A stretch of DNA of 32,440 nt from Corallococcus praedator (GTDB lineage: Bacteria > Myxococcota > Myxococcia > Myxococcales > Myxococcaceae). Below, one piece after another: positions 14,614-21,395 of this stretch. Each line of letters starts with the position of its first letter. Position 1 is the stretch's first letter. Made by a program: the position numbers and the translations under genes. The stretch covers positions 1-32,440 of the forward strand of contig NZ_RAWI01000060.1 in NCBI RefSeq assembly GCF_003612125.1, in the 5' to 3' direction. The notes below the pieces were generated by a model. The model did not search any database. It worked only from the letters and a program-made list of their open reading frames with translations, and was not told where the DNA came from.

Positions 14614-16421
14614 AGCCCTTCGCGCAGCAGACCTACTACGAGCTCCTGGAGGTCCCGCCCTCGGCGTCCGACGACGACATCCGCGCGGCCCATCAGCGCC
14701 TGATGGAGCTGTATTCGCCGGACTCCATCGCGGTGTACGCGCTGGGCGACCCGGAGCAGGTGGATGCGCTGCGCGAGAAGATGACCGAAGCGATGGAGAT
14801 GCTCACGGACGCGGACCTGCGCGTCGAGTATGACCGTTCGCTGGGGCTGTCGACGGAGCGGCTCGCGAAGGCGACCGTGGCGTCGGGGGCCGTGGAGAAG
14901 GCGGACTCGGCCGCTCGGGTCGCGGAGGCCCTGGCGACGGCCGCTGCCGCGCTGGCGAAGGCCGCGGGCGCCGTGGATGCCGAAAGGGTGGAGGCGGAGT
15001 CGCGACTGAAGGCCGTGGCATCCGTGAATGAAGAGGAGGCCCCGCGCGCGAGCGGGACGCCCGGAAAGAGCGAGGAGCGGATGCGGGGTGAGGAGTCGAA
15101 GCGGCAGGAGGCCCCAGGGGAGGACGCGTCCGGCGTGACCCCCGAGCCGGTGATGGTGGGTGGCGTGGCGGTGGTGGATGCGTTCCGCGCGTCGTTCACC
15201 CGGAGCCTGTCGTTCGTCTACGTCCCCGCCGGTCCGCTGCGCGGGCAGGGCAGGGGGGCTTCGGCTCCGGTGCCCGTGGAGACGAGCCCCCGGGCTTCGT
15301 CACAAGCCGATGCGGTACTGGCCTCGGAAGCCCCGGCCGCGAACGCTGTCGAAGCCGCGCCCGCCGTCGCGAGCATTGAAGCGGGCAGCGCCGCCGCCTC
15401 GAAGCCTGATGATTCCGGTTCGGACCGTACGGACGCCGCTGCCTCGACGCCCGGTGCTTCCGGCTCTGAGCGCGCGGGCGCCGCTGCCTCGACTCCGGCT
15501 GCTCCTGAGCCGCTCCGCGAGCACGCGCCAGCGGCCCCCACGTCGGAGCAGGCGGACGGGGCTGTCTCTTCGGCCGCCGGTTCCACGGCGGATCATCCGG
15601 AGGCTGCCGTCCCAGTGACGACCGCTTCCGCTTCGGACCCTGCGGTGGCCTCCGCCACTCCGGTGTCGGACCGCCCGGAAGCCCCGGCCACGGCGGACGC
15701 GTCGTCGGTCGCCCCGGTGACGCCTCCGAACTCCGGCACGCCCACCGAAGCCAGCGCCACGCCCGCTTCGACTGATTCCACCCAGCCGGAAACCCCGGCC
15801 GGCGACAGTGCGCCCATCGCCGCCTCGGCCCCGGGGGAGTCGGATCCGAACCCCGTCCCGGACGCCCGCGCCCCGAGCACCCCCGACGCGACCCCGGAGG
15901 TCTCCTCCACCGCCCTGTCGCGGACGCCGGCCACCGGGGCCTCGCGTGCCGCCGTGCGCCCCCTCACGGCGCGCCCCATCGACGCGCGTCCCTCCGCGAA
16001 CACCCGTCCCGTCCCGGGGGCGAAGATCCCCGTCCCCCGGAAGCTGGGGGAGGCCCAGGTGCTGGCCCAGGACGCGGCCATCGCGACCGCGGAGTCCGCG
16101 CTGGCGCAGGTGGCCGCCCGGGTCAAGGAGGCCCGCCCCCGGGGTGTGGACATCCCGGCGGACGCCGAGTTCAACGGCGAACTGCTGCGCCGCGTGCGCG
16201 AGGCCCGGAGCCTGTCCATCCAGCAGCTCGCCGACCGCACCCGCATCTCCGTGCGTCACCTGGAGAACGTGGAGGCGGACCGCTACACCGCGCTGCCCCC
16301 GCCCGTGTACCTGCGCGGCATCCTGATGAACCTCGCCCGCGAGCTGGGCCTGGACCCCCTGCGCGTGTCCAAGAGCTACCTGGCGCTGTTCTCCGAGAAA
16401 CCCCCCAAGTCGGGCCGCTGA
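14610..16421 (+). CDS. J-like domain and RodZ-type HTH hybrid protein
   Basis: A 603-residue cytosolic protein. Residues 7-80 form a J-domain-like helical hairpin (TYYELLEVPPSASDDDI, then MLTDADLRVEYDRSLG). The catalytic HPD of DnaJ is SPD (residues 36-38), so it should not stimulate an Hsp70. Residues about 190-500 are a very long, low-complexity Ala/Pro/Ser/Thr/Glu linker with imprecise repeats such as AAASTP. Residues 521-590 form a HTH_25 domain as in RodZ (ELLRRVREARSLSIQQLADR, VRHLENVEADRY, LPPPVYLRGILMNLARELGLD). Unlike RodZ there is no transmembrane helix or periplasmic part. HTH_25 in RodZ binds MreB. It overlaps the MinD-like ATPase gene by 4 nt. Inference: an adaptor linking the ATPase to a cytoskeletal or other target. 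Confidence 0.85.
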   Translation: MKPFAQQTYYELLEVPPSASDDDIRAAHQRLMELYSPDSIAVYALGDPEQVDALREKMTEAMEMLTDADLRVEYDRSLGLSTERLAKATVASGAVEKADSAARVAEALATAAAALAKAAGAVDAERVEAESRLKAVASVNEEEAPRASGTPGKSEERMRGEESKRQEAPGEDASGVTPEPVMVGGVAVVDAFRASFTRSLSFVYVPAGPLRGQGRGASAPVPVETSPRASSQADAVLASEAPAANAVEAAPAVASIEAGSAAASKPDDSGSDRTDAAASTPGASGSERAGAAASTPAAPEPLREHAPAAPTSEQADGAVSSAAGSTADHPEAAVPVTTASASDPAVASATPVSDRPEAPATADASSVAPVTPPNSGTPTEASATPASTDSTQPETPAGDSAPIAASAPGESDPNPVPDARAPSTPDATPEVSSTALSRTPATGASRAAVRPLTARPIDARPSANTRPVPGAKIPVPRKLGEAQVLAQDAAIATAESALAQVAARVKEARPRGVDIPADAEFNGELLRRVREARSLSIQQLADRTRISVRHLENVEADRYTALPPPVYLRGILMNLARELGLDPLRVSKSYLALFSEKPPKSGR

Positions 16422-16424
16422 CCT

Positions 16425-16439
16425 GGAGGGCGGCCCTCC
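16425..16439 (+). terminator. Hairpin after the J-like/HTH gene
   Basis: GGAGGG and CCCTCC pair around CGG, starting 3 nt after the stop. It is short, with no T tract. It may separate the ATPase operon from the promoter at 16462. Confidence 0.35.
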
Positions 16440-16461
16440 GTCACGCCGCGCATCAGGAAAG

Positions 16462-16490
16462 TTGACTCGCAGGGGGTGGGTGCCTAAGTA
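16462..16490 (+). promoter_or_regulatory. Sigma-70-type promoter of the 87-residue gene
   Basis: TTGACT (16462-16467), a 17-bp spacer, and TAAGTA (16485-16490) match the vegetative consensus well, the best such match seen in the window. The transcript would begin near 16497, only about 2 nt before the ATG at 16499, so the message is probably leaderless. No Shine-Dalgarno lies upstream of that ATG. Confidence 0.6.
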
Positions 16491-16498
16491 ATGGCACG

Positions 16499-16762
16499 AT
16501 GACGGAAGAGGAAAAGGTCAAGGCGATGCGTCTGGCCCGCGCGATCGCCTCGGATATCTCGCTCTACAACGAGCAGAAGATCATCAAGGGCATCGAGCAG
16601 GACAACCTCTTCGAGGTCCTCAAGGAGGAGCTGGAGGAGGGGCGTGCGCTCTACAAGAGCCGCGTCAGCCAGGAGATCAGCACCCAGGCGAACTTCTTCG
16701 AGCGCGCCGTCAACGACATCGTCCTGCGCTCCAAGGCGCACGTGAAGTCGAAGATCTGGTAG
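16499..16762 (+). CDS. Small conserved helical protein of unknown function
   Basis: An 87-residue, highly charged, all-helical protein (MTEEEKVKAMRLARAIASD at the start, NEQKIIKGIEQDNLFEVLKE in the middle). Sequence is compact and lacks low complexity, and codons are less extreme than in its neighbours, suggesting strong conservation. I do not know a function. It is predicted to be cytosolic and amphipathic, so a protein-protein interaction role is possible. It has its own vegetative-type promoter and is followed after 11 bp by the pseudouridine synthase gene, with which it is likely co-transcribed. Confidence 0.85.
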   Translation: MTEEEKVKAMRLARAIASDISLYNEQKIIKGIEQDNLFEVLKEELEEGRALYKSRVSQEISTQANFFERAVNDIVLRSKAHVKSKIW

Positions 16763-16773
16763 TCACCCGCTCC

Positions 16774-17784
16774 GTGGCCTCACCCGACACGCGCGAGCAC
16801 CTCGCCCTCCCCGAAGCCCGGGGAGAGCGCCTGGATCAGTACCTGGCCCGCGCGTTCCCGGACCTCACCCGCTCCCGCCTCCAGGGCCTCATCGCCGACG
16901 GCCACGTGCTGTCCGACGGCAAGCCCGGCAAGGTGGCGCAGCGCCTGCGCGGAGGGGAACGGCTCTCCGTCCACATCCCCGCGCCCGTCGCCGCCATCCC
17001 CCAGGCCGAAGCGCTGCCCCTGTCCGTGCTGCACGAGGACCGCGACCTCGTCGTCGTGGACAAGGCCGCCGGCATGGTGGTGCACCCCGGCGCGGGCCAC
17101 GCCTCCGGCACGCTGGTCAACGCGCTCCTGCACCGCGTGAAGGACCTGGCCGGCGTGGGCGGGGAGCTGCGCCCGGGCATCGTGCACCGGCTGGACAAGG
17201 ACACCACCGGCTGCCTCGTCGTCGCCAAGCACGAGCAGGCCCTGGTGGCCCTCCAGAAGTCCTTCAAGACGCGCGAGGTCCAGAAGACGTACCTGGCGCT
17301 GGTGCACGGCGTGCCCCAGGCGGAAGGCCGCATCGAGACGCTCTACGGCCGCCACCCCATCCACCGCCAGCGCTTCACCGGCAAGGTGAAGGAGGGCAAG
17401 CCCGCCATCACCCTGTACCGCGTGATCGAGGCCTTCGAGGGCGCCGCCCTGGTGGAGGTGGACCTGCTCACCGGCCGCACGCATCAGATCCGCGTGCACC
17501 TGGCCGAAGCCGGTCACCCGCTGCTCTGTGACGCGCTCTACGGTGCGGGCCGCAAGGCCAAGGGCGCGGTGGCGGAGGCGCAGGAGCTGCTGGGCCGTCA
17601 GGCGCTGCACGCCTGGCGCCTGGCCTTCGAGCACCCGCGCACCCACAAGCCCCTGTCGCTGGAGGCCCCCCTGCCGGAGGACTTCACCAAGGCGCTGGCG
17701 CTGCTGCGGGAGGCGGGCGTTCCCGCCGGGCCCCCCACAGCGAAGAAGGCCCCGGCGAAGGCGACTAGATCCCGGAAACGCTGA
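16774..17784 (+). CDS. RluA/RluD-family pseudouridine synthase
   Basis: A 336-residue protein from a GTG start. An N-terminal S4 RNA-binding domain (about 16-70, RLDQYLARAFPDLTRSRLQGLI) is followed by the catalytic domain. This shows LVVVDKAAGMVVHPGAGH, the active-site HRLDKDTTGCLVVAK with nucleophile Asp141, KTYLALVHG, and LLTGRTHQIRVHLAEAGHPLLCD. This arrangement is that of RluD, which modifies 23S rRNA helix 69 in E. coli; the target here is inferred. A Lys/Ala-rich tail ends the protein. The final 20 nt overlap the 3' end of the opposing HD gene. Confidence 0.95.
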   Translation: MASPDTREHLALPEARGERLDQYLARAFPDLTRSRLQGLIADGHVLSDGKPGKVAQRLRGGERLSVHIPAPVAAIPQAEALPLSVLHEDRDLVVVDKAAGMVVHPGAGHASGTLVNALLHRVKDLAGVGGELRPGIVHRLDKDTTGCLVVAKHEQALVALQKSFKTREVQKTYLALVHGVPQAEGRIETLYGRHPIHRQRFTGKVKEGKPAITLYRVIEAFEGAALVEVDLLTGRTHQIRVHLAEAGHPLLCDALYGAGRKAKGAVAEAQELLGRQALHAWRLAFEHPRTHKPLSLEAPLPEDFTKALALLREAGVPAGPPTAKKAPAKATRSRKR

Positions 17785-19075
17785 TCTGCTGCTGGCGGCG
17801 GGAGAGCACCTTGATGGGCTGGATGGCCATCACCCGCATGAAGACGGACAAGAGCTCCGGGTCGAACTTCTGGCGCATCTCCGTCCACATCAGCATCAGC
17901 GCGACCTCCGGGCCGTAGGCATCCCGGTACGGCCGGCGCGAGGTGAGCGCGTCGTAGGCGTCGCAGATGGCGATGAGCTTCGCGTACACCCCCAGGTTCG
18001 TCTTGGGGATGATCATCTGGATGTTGCCGCGCGCGTCGCGCACCGCGGTGCCGTAGTCCGTCTTGTGCTCGAACGTCGTCACCACGCGCAACAGCGTGGA
18101 GCGGCTGAAGCCCTTCTCCATCAGGATGTTGCGCACGCTGATGAGGGGCGCGCGCGCCACGGTGACCTTCTCATCCGCGGTGAGCGCGCCGCGCTTGGTG
18201 GACAGCTCCTCCGGCAGCGTCGTCATGCCCGCGTCGTGGAAGAGCGCGATGTAGCCCAGGTCGCGCAGCTGCGGCTTCGTCAGGCCCAGCTCCGCGCCGA
18301 ACACGATGCACATCAGCGCGACGTTGACCTGGTGGTAGACGAGGTAGTCGTCCTCGCGCTTCTGCGTCGTCATGCCCAGGAAGTGGGTGCGCTGGTCGTA
18401 GGAGATGTCCACGAAGTCCTGCACCAGCCGCAGCGCGCGCGATGAGCCAATGGGCTTTCCCGCGCGCACCGACTCCAGGTACTTCTGCAGGAAGAACACC
18501 GCGCGGGCGTACACGGTCATGGCGTACTTCTTCCGGTCGACCTTCTGGTCGCCCGGGTTGTCCATGTCCTTGTTCAGCTTCTCCTTGAGCTTGGAGAACT
18601 TCGCCACACGCATGTTGAGCAGCTTGCGCCCCTGGAGGCCGTCCTCCTCCGCGGCGGTGGACTGCTCCTTGCTGAAGATCCAGACGAAGTTCTTCAGCTC
18701 CTGCACCGTGACGGGCTTGGTCAGCGTGATGCCGCCCACGTCCTTGGCGCGCATCTCCGACAAGAGGTAGCGCTGGTTCTCGATGGAGTTCAGGTCCACC
18801 TTCACCAGCATGCCGTTGAGGTAGAAGGAGTCCTTGACGCCCGCCAGCTCCAGCCGGCCTTCCTTGCCGATGATCTGGTTGATGATGTCCTGGAGCTGGT
18901 GCAGCGGCTTTTCGAAGACCGCGTTCTCCGGGTCATACATCTTCACGGAGCGCACGAGCATGTAGAGGCCCGCGAGCATGGAGCGCGAGAGGCCCTGGAG
19001 CTTCTCATTGTGCTCGCGGCCGTACTCGTTGACGTTCTCTTCCTGGTTGTGACTGATCTTCAGGTTGTCGGCCAT
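17765..19075 (-). CDS. Degenerate HD-GYP-type protein with N-terminal module shared with its neighbour
   Basis: A 436-residue protein. Residues about 33-137 form a module also present in the upstream HEAT protein. Residues about 240-420 form an HD domain with YHQVNVALM (His248), LFHDAGMTTLP (His280-Asp281), FEHKTDYG (His337) and AICDAYDALTSRRPYR (Asp372). The HD-GYP signature is broken: HHE/GYP is replaced by EHKTDYG, and the metal-ligand His expected near residue 309 is Ala. It may therefore bind rather than hydrolyse cyclic di-GMP, or be inactive. No membrane segment. It starts 4 bp after the HEAT gene, so the two form an operon. Its 3' end overlaps rluD by 20 nt, convergently. Confidence 0.87.
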   Translation of the reverse strand: MADNLKISHNQEENVNEYGREHNEKLQGLSRSMLAGLYMLVRSVKMYDPENAVFEKPLHQLQDIINQIIGKEGRLELAGVKDSFYLNGMLVKVDLNSIENQRYLLSEMRAKDVGGITLTKPVTVQELKNFVWIFSKEQSTAAEEDGLQGRKLLNMRVAKFSKLKEKLNKDMDNPGDQKVDRKKYAMTVYARAVFFLQKYLESVRAGKPIGSSRALRLVQDFVDISYDQRTHFLGMTTQKREDDYLVYHQVNVALMCIVFGAELGLTKPQLRDLGYIALFHDAGMTTLPEELSTKRGALTADEKVTVARAPLISVRNILMEKGFSRSTLLRVVTTFEHKTDYGTAVRDARGNIQMIIPKTNLGVYAKLIAICDAYDALTSRRPYRDAYGPEVALMLMWTEMRQKFDPELLSVFMRVMAIQPIKVLSRRQQQISVSGI

Positions 19076-19079
19076 GGCG

Positions 19080-20855
19080 TCACGTCGTCTCTTCCGGAAG
19101 CGCCGAGTCCCCGAAGAGGGCCTTGCGCGTCTGATACATCGCCTTGCGGGCGGCGGTGAGGACGTCCAGCGGCTGGGACTTGTCCTCCACCACGGCCTGC
19201 AACAACTTGTAGGACTGGATGGAGCCCGCGCCGCCCAGGCCGTGGATGGCCAGGAACTTGTCCTCCATCACCCGGCGCTTGTTGAGCAGCGACGGCTTCA
19301 CCGCCAGCAGCTGCTGCATCATGGACAGCGCGGCGGGCAGGTTGGTGGCCCCGATGGCCGCGTACACCGCCGCCTTCTCATCCGACGTCTTCTTGTCCCA
19401 GCCCGGGTCCCTCACCAGCTTCACCAGGTCCGGGAAGGCCTTGTCACGGTCGAACTCCGGCAGCAGCTTCGCGGCCAGCATGCGCACCTGGGAGACGCTG
19501 TCGTTGAGCGCGTCGTAGATGATGCGCCGTGCCTCCGCCGTGCGCCCGCGCCCGATGATCTGCAGCACCTCCAGCTTGACGACGAGGTTGGGGCTCTTGA
19601 GCACCTGGGCGAACATCTTCACCCGATCCGGGTGGTTGCTCTTCTCCAGGATGTAGACCATGTCGCGCACCGTCTGCGGCCGGTCCGACAGCAGGCGCGC
19701 CACGAAGGGCTCCGGCAGGTCGCGAGCGAAGCCGCCCAGCACGTCGCACAGGAGCGCGCGGTTCTCCGGCAGCTCAATCGTCTCCAGCACGTTGAGCAGC
19801 GGCAGCACCGAGTCCACGCCCAGCGCCTGGAGGTAGCGCGTCACGTCCTGGGGCTGCTTCGCGCGCGTCGTCTTGAGCGATTCACCCACCCGGCTCAGGC
19901 GCTGCTCCTCGCCCATCTTGTGGAGGAACGACGACAGCAGGCGCGCCAGGTCGTCGCCTCCGTCGGCGCGCTGGGACAGCGCGCGCAGCTTGAGGACGAT
20001 CTGGTTCACCGTGCCGAAGTCGTCCTGGAGCAGCAGCATGTCCAACAGCTGCAGGAAGATCTCCTCCAGCAGGACCGCGTCGTCCACGCCGCCTTCCACC
20101 ACCTGGAACACCGCGCCCACCAGCTTGGGGAACAGCCGCGCGTTCTCCTCCTCGGTGATGTCCTTCTGCAGCCGGGCCTTCAGGTCGTCCGTCGCGTGCC
20201 GGCCGCCCACGACGAGGCCGCGGATCTGCTCCACGCCGTCCAGCTTCGCGTCCAGGTCCTCCGCGGACACGCGCGCGAAGCGCAGGAAGTCATCCGAGTT
20301 CGTCTGGAGGCGGGAGTAGAGGTAGCCCACCACCTTGTCCACCTCCACCTGGACCTCGTCCTCGGAGGCGCCCTCCATGGAGAAGCCCTCCACCACCACG
20401 TACTCCACCTGCTGCATGCCCGCGCGCCACAGCTGCGCGAGCACGTCCTCCGCGCCGCGCTCCGGCTCCGACAGCGCGATGAGCGTGAGCGTGACCAACT
20501 CTTCCAGCGGCAGCCCCGGCCGGAAGATGAGCTGGCGGATGCCGTCGCGGAAGAACTTGTAGGGGAGCGACGACTCCTCGGTGAAGAGCGCCTCGTTGTG
20601 GAGCGTGAAGTTCTGCTGCTCCACCTTCAACGACAGCGGGCCGAACTTCTCCGTGTACGCGGAGATGGCCTCCTGCGCCTTGGCGAGGAACTCCGGGAAG
20701 CGCGCCTCGTTGTGGCGGTACATGCCGATCTGCTTGATGCCCTTGAGCAGGTGGAACGCGAACGTGCGCGCAAGCTCCACCTTCTCGCGGACTTCGGGGG
20801 ACTGCTCCGCCTCGGCGCTCGCGTTCGCGTCCGTGACTTTCTGGGGCTGGGCCAT
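19080..20855 (-). CDS. HEAT-repeat protein with the shared N-terminal module
   Basis: A 591-residue protein from the ATG at 20855; upstream codons are open but without family-like sequence. Residues about 29-130 (HLLKGIKQIGMYRHNEARFPEFL, LKVEQQNFTLHNEALF, FRDGIRQLIFRPGLPLEEL) match in pattern the N-terminus of the HD protein encoded downstream. The rest is all-helical with HEAT-like repeats, clearest at about 370-590 (LPLLNVLETIELPENRALLCDVLGG, LVVKLEVLQIIGRGRTAEAR, SVSQVRMLAAKLLPEFDRDKA). Such repeats are protein-binding scaffolds. It has no signal peptide. TAGGAT 11 nt before the start may be a -10 element. Confidence 0.88.
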   Translation of the reverse strand: MAQPQKVTDANASAEAEQSPEVREKVELARTFAFHLLKGIKQIGMYRHNEARFPEFLAKAQEAISAYTEKFGPLSLKVEQQNFTLHNEALFTEESSLPYKFFRDGIRQLIFRPGLPLEELVTLTLIALSEPERGAEDVLAQLWRAGMQQVEYVVVEGFSMEGASEDEVQVEVDKVVGYLYSRLQTNSDDFLRFARVSAEDLDAKLDGVEQIRGLVVGGRHATDDLKARLQKDITEEENARLFPKLVGAVFQVVEGGVDDAVLLEEIFLQLLDMLLLQDDFGTVNQIVLKLRALSQRADGGDDLARLLSSFLHKMGEEQRLSRVGESLKTTRAKQPQDVTRYLQALGVDSVLPLLNVLETIELPENRALLCDVLGGFARDLPEPFVARLLSDRPQTVRDMVYILEKSNHPDRVKMFAQVLKSPNLVVKLEVLQIIGRGRTAEARRIIYDALNDSVSQVRMLAAKLLPEFDRDKAFPDLVKLVRDPGWDKKTSDEKAAVYAAIGATNLPAALSMMQQLLAVKPSLLNKRRVMEDKFLAIHGLGGAGSIQSYKLLQAVVEDKSQPLDVLTAARKAMYQTRKALFGDSALPEETT

Positions 20856-20866
20856 GAGAGACGTCC

Positions 20867-20872
20867 ATCCTA
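20867..20872 (-). promoter_or_regulatory. Possible -10 element of the HEAT-HD operon
   Basis: On the minus strand TAGGAT ends 11 nt before the ATG, similar in placement to the elements before the kinase, selA and moxR-like genes. The AGGA inside it could also act as a distant ribosome-binding site, so the assignment is uncertain. Confidence 0.28.
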
Positions 20873-21014
20873 CTCCCGTCCCAGGCCCCGTCCCAATCCC
20901 AGAACCGTCCAGAATCCAGGGGTTTGGCGTGACACCTGGGCAACAGATGGCGGACTGGCGGGGAATCCCCGGTGTGTTACGCAAGGGCCCCCGTTTTCGC
21001 TGGAGGTGCCGCCC

Positions 21015-21344
21015 ATGAAGCGACTGGCCCTGTCCGCCCTCGTCCTGACGTCCCTGACGGGGTGCTTCCGCATGAGCGTGCGAAGCCCGGCGCCGCGCGA
21101 CGGCGCCCCCGAGGGCCGCATGGGGGCGAGCTTCGTGGCGGGCCTGACGACGTCCGACGTGGCCGCGGGCGAGTGCCGGCACGGCCTGTCGCGGGTGGAC
21201 GTGTACTGGCCGTGGTGGAGCCCCATCGTGTACGTCTTCACCTTCGGCATCGTGGCCCCGCTGCGCGCCGAGTACGTCTGCGCGCAGGGGCCGGATGCGG
21301 TGGGAGACGGGGCGGAGGTTCCTCCCTCGGTGCCCGGGCTGTAG
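21015..21344 (+). CDS. Bor/Iss-like lipoprotein
   Basis: A 109-residue lipoprotein with signal peptide MKRLALSALVLTSLTGC; the lipobox LTGC puts the acylated Cys at residue 17. The ATG at 21015 follows GGAGG (21002-21006) by 8 nt. The mature part has SFVAGLTTSDVAAGECRHG, then YVFTFGIVAPLRAEYVCA. This is the same order of segments as in phage lambda Bor and plasmid Iss (FVxGIG, xxxCGG, FITLGIYTPLEARVYC). Bor/Iss are outer-membrane lipoproteins linked with serum resistance; a role in myxobacteria is unknown. The similarity is by pattern from memory. It converges on the OPT gene. Confidence 0.83.
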   Translation: MKRLALSALVLTSLTGCFRMSVRSPAPRDGAPEGRMGASFVAGLTTSDVAAGECRHGLSRVDVYWPWWSPIVYVFTFGIVAPLRAEYVCAQGPDAVGDGAEVPPSVPGL

Positions 21345-21346
21345 CG

Positions 21347-21376
21347 GCCCTCCCGCGCGCTTTGGCGGGGGAGGGC
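21347..21376. terminator. Bidirectional terminator between the Bor-like and OPT genes
   Basis: GCCCTCCC (21347-21354) and GGGAGGGC (21369-21376) pair perfectly, with a partly paired GC-rich loop. It occupies most of the 51-bp gap between two convergent stop codons (21344 and 21396) and so can serve both genes. T-rich flanks are lacking. Confidence 0.6.
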
Positions 21377-21395
21377 ACTCAGTTCCGCGCCTGCC

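Noticed and set aside
15160-16259. Repetitive Pro/Ala/Ser and Gly/Arg-rich frames in the J-like/HTH linker
   Set aside because: They are other frames of the low-complexity linker, not separate genes.
19065-20990. A very long plus-strand open frame opposite the HEAT gene
   Set aside because: The translation is low-complexity and Leu/Arg/His-rich. The coding strand shows HEAT repeats and the proper start. Only the end of this frame (21015-21344) is real, as the Bor-like lipoprotein.
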